Below are positions 54,801 through 60,800 of a stretch of DNA of 64,000 nt, in pieces. The translations under genes and the position numbers were made by a program. The stretch is taken from assembly GCA_907165275.2 (NCBI GenBank), contig OU015675.1, positions 4,419,501 to 4,483,500 on the forward strand, given 5' to 3'. Numbering within the stretch: the first letter of the stretch is position 1; each line of letters starts with the position of its first letter. Origin of the DNA: Zygaena filipendulae (taxonomy: Eukaryota > Arthropoda > Insecta > Lepidoptera > Zygaenidae). The notes beneath the pieces are model-generated. The model did no database searches. It saw nothing but the letters and a program-made list of their open reading frames with translations, and was not told the origin of the DNA.

Positions 54801-57800
54801 TGGTTTCTAAGAAAAATGCACTTTTCGTTGATAACTTAAGTTTCCTGATGCTGATCCGATTTTGATGGGATATTTTGAATAGAACTACTATCTATCTTTG
54901 TTACGCAATGGGAAACTACCCTTGCAGCAGTGGTGCTATATTTTGTCTATTGTATTTCCAGGTGTTGCAAACCGGGGCAGTTCAAGCGGTCGAAGAGTGT
55001 CAGTATCAATTTCGCAACAGCAGGTGGAACTGCAGCACTGTTGAGAACTCCACTGTTATCTTCGGGGGAGTGCTCAAATTCAGTAAGTTAAACAAAACCG
55101 CAATAGTAAATTAAAAATACCTACTAATAAACTAATAAACGCGAAAGTTTGTAAGAATGTATGGATAGATGGACGGGTGTTTGTTACTCTTTCACGCAAA
55201 AATATACACAACATTAATATAGCTTATACAATAATATAGCTTATACATCAGATTAACACATAGGGTACTTTTTATTCCGGAATTCCCGCGGGAACTCTGA
55301 AATTAACGTGGGTGAAACTGCGGGACACAACTAGTTAAAAATATTAGTTAAGACAAGCTTGACGTTTGACGCTTATAATAAAAATAATAATAATAAAAAA
55401 AAAAACTAGTCCAAGTCTCAAGTCTATTACTTTTCGACTTGAAGAGTAGAGGAAAAGTTTATTTGGTATCAACAATAACGTGTCTTTTGTATAATAAAAA
55501 TAAGCAAGTCTAACCAAAGCTTATCACTCAGAACAGAAAACTAGCTGTTCACATCCTTGTTTCGCTTATATGCGTGGTTTTGAATGAGAGTGCAGTCTTT
55601 TTAGACGTTAAATTATTGACGTAGCTTGCATACCAAAACTTGTATACCTAGAATACATTAGCTAGTTAAAAAGTTGCACAAAAATTCCTTTGGTATCAGC
55701 TTTGCAGCTTCCCATTGTATGCCAAAAAATTAATAACTTTGTCTAATCCGCTGGTTCGTTAGCTGGTGTGCAAATGTGCAGGGCATTTGTATCTCCGGCA
55801 TAGCGAATGTAGCACTCAATATCTGAAAGCATAGTAAACTGTACGCCACATGTTACTTTGAAGTCGCCAAGGCACGTCAGTTCACCGGGGGCGTCTTTCA
55901 ACAAGTCTGTTTACGTTAATACCTAACTAGCTGGGAACGTCAAATTTAACAAAATCCAGGGTCGGGAACCTTTATAATATATATGTAGGAGTTCGTGATG
56001 CGTTTCAAGAAATAGGGGGAATAGACATTAGGCATATGGCAAAAAAAATATTGCAAGGCCATTCTCCTCCATCCTTTTGAAATTTTTATTATTATGTAGA
56101 TTTAAAAATGCTTCAATTAATGAAATTTGGTAACAGCTTTACCAGCAGGGCAATTATGTAACTTTTGTTGCATTCATATTTCAGTTTCAATCAGAAAAAT
56201 AGTGATTTTGTGATCAATTAATCATGTTTAGACAGCTTCAACATTTAAAGTATGTTTATTTTGGTTGATTACTAGATATTGTAGCAGTCAAAATGTGTAT
56301 ATTGTATTCGCAAAACCGCCATGTTTTTGATTGCAACCGAAAAATGATAGAAATAGAAGTTACACAATAGCCCCTCAGATCAGCTACGTCACGGGTTTCT
56401 GATATTGTTGAGTCGTAGATTTCGGGGAGTCGAGTTGAGTGGTTAATTGGAAATGATAATATCCTATAGTAGATGTTGTTGAAGTGAAGATGAGTGGGGA
56501 TTCTAGAAAATCCAGTTTCTGCTTTACTCCTTCATGGAAATGTATAATTTTTGTATGTATTATCTCATTAGCGAGAAAATACAAGATGAGACATCAGTTC
56601 GCAGCGTTTTACAATTCAAAATATTTAAAAAAGAACTTAATTTCATGGAGTAAGAAAAAAAATAGACTTACTGTTTTCAAGCAAAATGTACTAGTGCACA
56701 AATGTGCGCTTTTTGGTAATTTTTGCAGTTGAATAATCTACTTTTATTCCTTCTATGAGAAAAACATGAGTTCCTGTTCATATAAATTCTAAATTTTTGC
56801 CTTGCAGATTGTGCGTCAGTGATGATTTTTAACAGATCGAATAAAAACAAAATATTTATTCAATATTTAATATACTCTCGCATAATATTAGTTAAGTACA
56901 GAAAGATACCCAAGTAGGTAGGTAATTGCTGTTGTTTCATATTCTTTTACAAGCGTCATTTCTGTGTACATTCAAAGCTTCAAGTATATTCAAAGAAAAG
57001 ACTGTCTATTGTTTTGATAGTGGATTTCTATTAATTGCTGTTAAAATATAATTTATGGTAGACATAAATTTTTATCTTTTGCATAAAATAAATACGCTAG
57101 GCAAATGTTATAGCAGAAATACTTATATCTAATTTGATTTGCCAGCCATTGTTTGCAAACTTTCAATGATTGGAAAGCTTCACGACTCTCTCAATGAACC
57201 ATCAATGATCACTCTTCGAGGCGTTTGAATTGTTTAGTTTAAAATGTCGAGTATTGTTCACGTGTACAGACGTCCATTAGAGTGCGCGCCGGATTTTATC
57301 GTTTGCCATGGATATTACGACCGGTGTCGATTGATCTGCTTCAAATAAAGACGTCTAACTGAAACACGTGTAACAAAAAATTTGGGATGATATTCAAAAG
57401 GAAATGGTAATATAAGTGCATTAAAAAATGGACTAATAAAACTTTTTCACTAAAAAGTTTTTTTTTCACTGTTTTGTAAATACATATTTACAATCGATTT
57501 GTTTTGTATTTACGATCCTCTTTAATTTTTTAATCATCAGTGTTTTTAAGTTTGCTGAAATATTTTGGTAACTATAAGGTGTCTCAAAAAGACACACACA
57601 CACAGACATAACACAGATTTACAAACATAGACAAAAATGTAATGATGTAAAATGTTTAATAAAACTGTAGCAATCAGGTATCTACGCGTTTGTAAATTGC
57701 AATGTTTACTTTTTTATAAGTTTCACTTTTTGCGCGTGTAACGTGCATAAAATATTGATGCACCTTTTTAAATGAATAAGGGGGGTAAGAGATAGACACA

Positions 57801-60800
57801 TAGAGCAATAGTTTTATTTAAAATTTCGTTCTAAATTGAAGCACAACAAAAACAATAGAACGTGCGTGGGCGAGAAGTAGCAATGTTCCACCACGCTTTC
57901 GATTCCATGAATCGGCGTCAGCTGAATGCCGTTCTATGCCTATTAATTCTATGAGGGAAAGGGTTAGTTACATAACATAACATCAAATTTTCCAGAGTCC
58001 CGTGAATCGGCGTTCGTGCATGCCTTGTCAGCGGCTGCGCTTGCGCATGCGGTGGCGCGCGCGTGCAGTCGCGGGGAGCTGAACGAGTGCTCGTGCGACA
58101 GCCGAGTGAGGAAGCGCACGCCGAGACACTGGCAGTGGGGGGGATGTTCGGAGGTAACCCTATCCCTTGAGTCCATTCCGCGGTTCGAGATATAAATCAA
58201 ACCAAAACAAATCAAAATAATTTTCAAATTCAAATTCACATATACTTTATTGCCCCAAACGAAACACAGAACATTAGACAGATAAAATAATAAGAGAGGT
58301 CAGAGCAAAAGGCTTCTTTATTGTTAAAGGCAATTAATTATTGTCAGTAGAAACTTAAATAGAAATAGTACTTTTGAAGTGCAGCTTTAAAAAAGCCCCA
58401 CTGACTCTTTCGTTTCCTTACCAAAACAAGAATTAAAAATTTAAAGAACCTCCCAGCAGTTCAAGGGTTCTAGGTTCTTCTTATATCACTTCAATATGAA
58501 CAGGACATCAGATACGGCGAAATGTTCAGTCGAGACTTCGTGGACTCCGAAGAAGACAAGACCACTGACAATGGTATAGTGAATCTTCACAACAACGAGG
58601 CCGGGCGAAGGGTGAGCACAATAATACCTTGATTTATTGACATACATAATGCGCTTGTCAACGAAATTTTCATTTTTTCATATTTTCATACCCCGGAAAC
58701 TACCCTATTCAAAACCTGACTAGCCTCCTTAGCCAAGTTGATAATCTATAATCGTTATCTCTATAAAAATAAGGAACGGTGGTCACGAAAAATTGTACTT
58801 TTGATTGGAAGATTTTACGTCCACGTAAGATGACAGTAAGTTCCTTAGTAGAAAGAAAGAAGAAGAAGAAAATACCTTTATTTCAGCACAACGCACAAGA
58901 AAAAAAAAACAAACATAAACAGTAACTAATCTAAATGTGTAGACATATTATGATATCTCTTGCATGCTCTGCTGAAAGGGACACCAACTCAACATTAGCT
59001 AGGTGCAGGTACACCTAGCGCTGGTTTTCAGTTGGCTGCAGCCCGTTGTCACGCACGGACGGGGGTAACAAAAGAAGAGGCATAAATAATTATATTATCG
59101 TACTTGTTTTGAATAAAATATATAAATGTAAATAAACCAACTTAACATAAAAAATATAATAGATAAATTATAGTAAAAATATATAGTAAAAATACAAGTA
59201 AATAATTATTAGACAAATAGATGTCTATTTGTCTAATAATGTGTGGTATAACATTTGGTATACAATATAAATACTGTAGTTCTTATAATACACTATTTAG
59301 TATAGTATAACCACTAAAATTCCCCCGCAGTAATTTCGGAGTTCTTGTGGGAATTCCGGGATAAAAATTACCCTATGTCACTCAAAATTACCATGGCTTC
59401 CTATAACTATGTGAAAGAATTTTCAAAATAAGTTCAGTAGATGCAGAAATTACCCGCTACAACGTCACATACTCACAATTCACAAACTCACAAACTTTAG
59501 CTCTTTATAATAATATATATTAAGTATAGATAACCAACGAACAGTTGTATCAATAACTGGTTAAGGCTTTAATACCAGGTTGATCTTTCATTTTCCGATT
59601 GCAGGCAGTCCGTAGCCGTATGCAGCGGGTGTGCAAATGCCACGGCATGTCGGGGTCTTGCTCCGTGCGCGTCTGCTGGCGACGCCTTCCGCAGCTCAGG
59701 AATGTGGGGGACTTCCTTACAACCAGATATGAGGGAGCGTCGCACGTTAAGGTGAGGTGTACTTTTGAACTTCACTATAGCGACCTTTCAGTTATTATCC
59801 TTTAAATAAAGAATCCTCAAACAAAAATGGATATAACATGCCAGAAAAGATCGTCAGAAGTATTTAATAGAAATCGCGCGTGAAGTGTGTAAGTCGTCTC
59901 TATATCACAAAATACAGTACAGCAATGACTGAATGTTTGTTGGATCATCGAATATTAATATGATGTAAAAAATCATAGAGAAAAATTTATAGAATTATTT
60001 TGAATTTAGTGGTCTTGGTGTCCATGTCAAAGTGATGGAAAATATTATTTGCTGAATATCACTACAGGTAGCATAAAATTAAAAATCTATCACCAATTTT
60101 ATTTTTTTACGATTATAGATAGTGGAAAGGAAAAAAGGCAAAAACGTCAGAAAGCTACGGCCCTTGCATGCGGATATGAAAAAACCGAACAAAACTGATT
60201 TGGTTTATCTGGAGGACTCACCTGATTACTGCGAACCAAACGACGAGTAAGTAAATAGTTCTGAAATTTTATTACCAAGTTTTTCTTTCAAAAGTTACGT
60301 AAAGTTGAGTGATTGAACAAAAGTATACCATACTTAATCGCATAGTACATCAAGCCAGGGTCAATTACAGTGAATGTATTTATAAGCTTCGTTGTACGGC
60401 TTAAAACTGAAGTTCAGGTGCTATCGGGTGTTCAATATTTGGTGATGGTGGATACCGAATAAAAAGATGCATCTTTATCTTTAATATGGTCTTATAAAAA
60501 CGCTGTCTCTGGAAAAAAATACTGTCCGTATTATTTACCTTAAAAAACAAAAACAAAATATTTTTTTATTAATTTCTTTATTGACACATTGAAAGAAAGA
60601 AAGAAATAAAGATTTATTACAGCATTAAAAATATTAGGTATACAACATAAATGAACATACCTACAGAACAACACACATTGGATTTCCGTCATAAACCCTT
60701 TAACAAGTTACTGACTCATGTTGCTTAAGATAAGACTATTCTGGATTTATATTGCAGATTTGGCATCCTGGGCACTCGTGGGCGGACTTGCAACCGCACC

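Larger units (their letters stand above)
55083..57995 (+). other. WntA: WntA intron 3 (2913 bp)
   Basis: GTAAGT to TTCCAG. It holds a Helitron-like element 36 bp after the donor, (AAT)n at about 55382-55402, MITE family B copy 2, and (CA)n-like sequence at about 57590-57605. No ORF of interest. Confidence 0.85.
58612..59604 (+). other. WntA: WntA intron 5 (993 bp)
   Basis: GTGAGC to TTGCAG. It contains a LINE-tail-like piece at about 58850-59085 (AAGAAGAAGAAAATACC ... CACGGACGGGGGTAAC), a perfect-armed 36-bp palindrome at 59205-59240, and a reverse Helitron-like copy. Confidence 0.85.
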
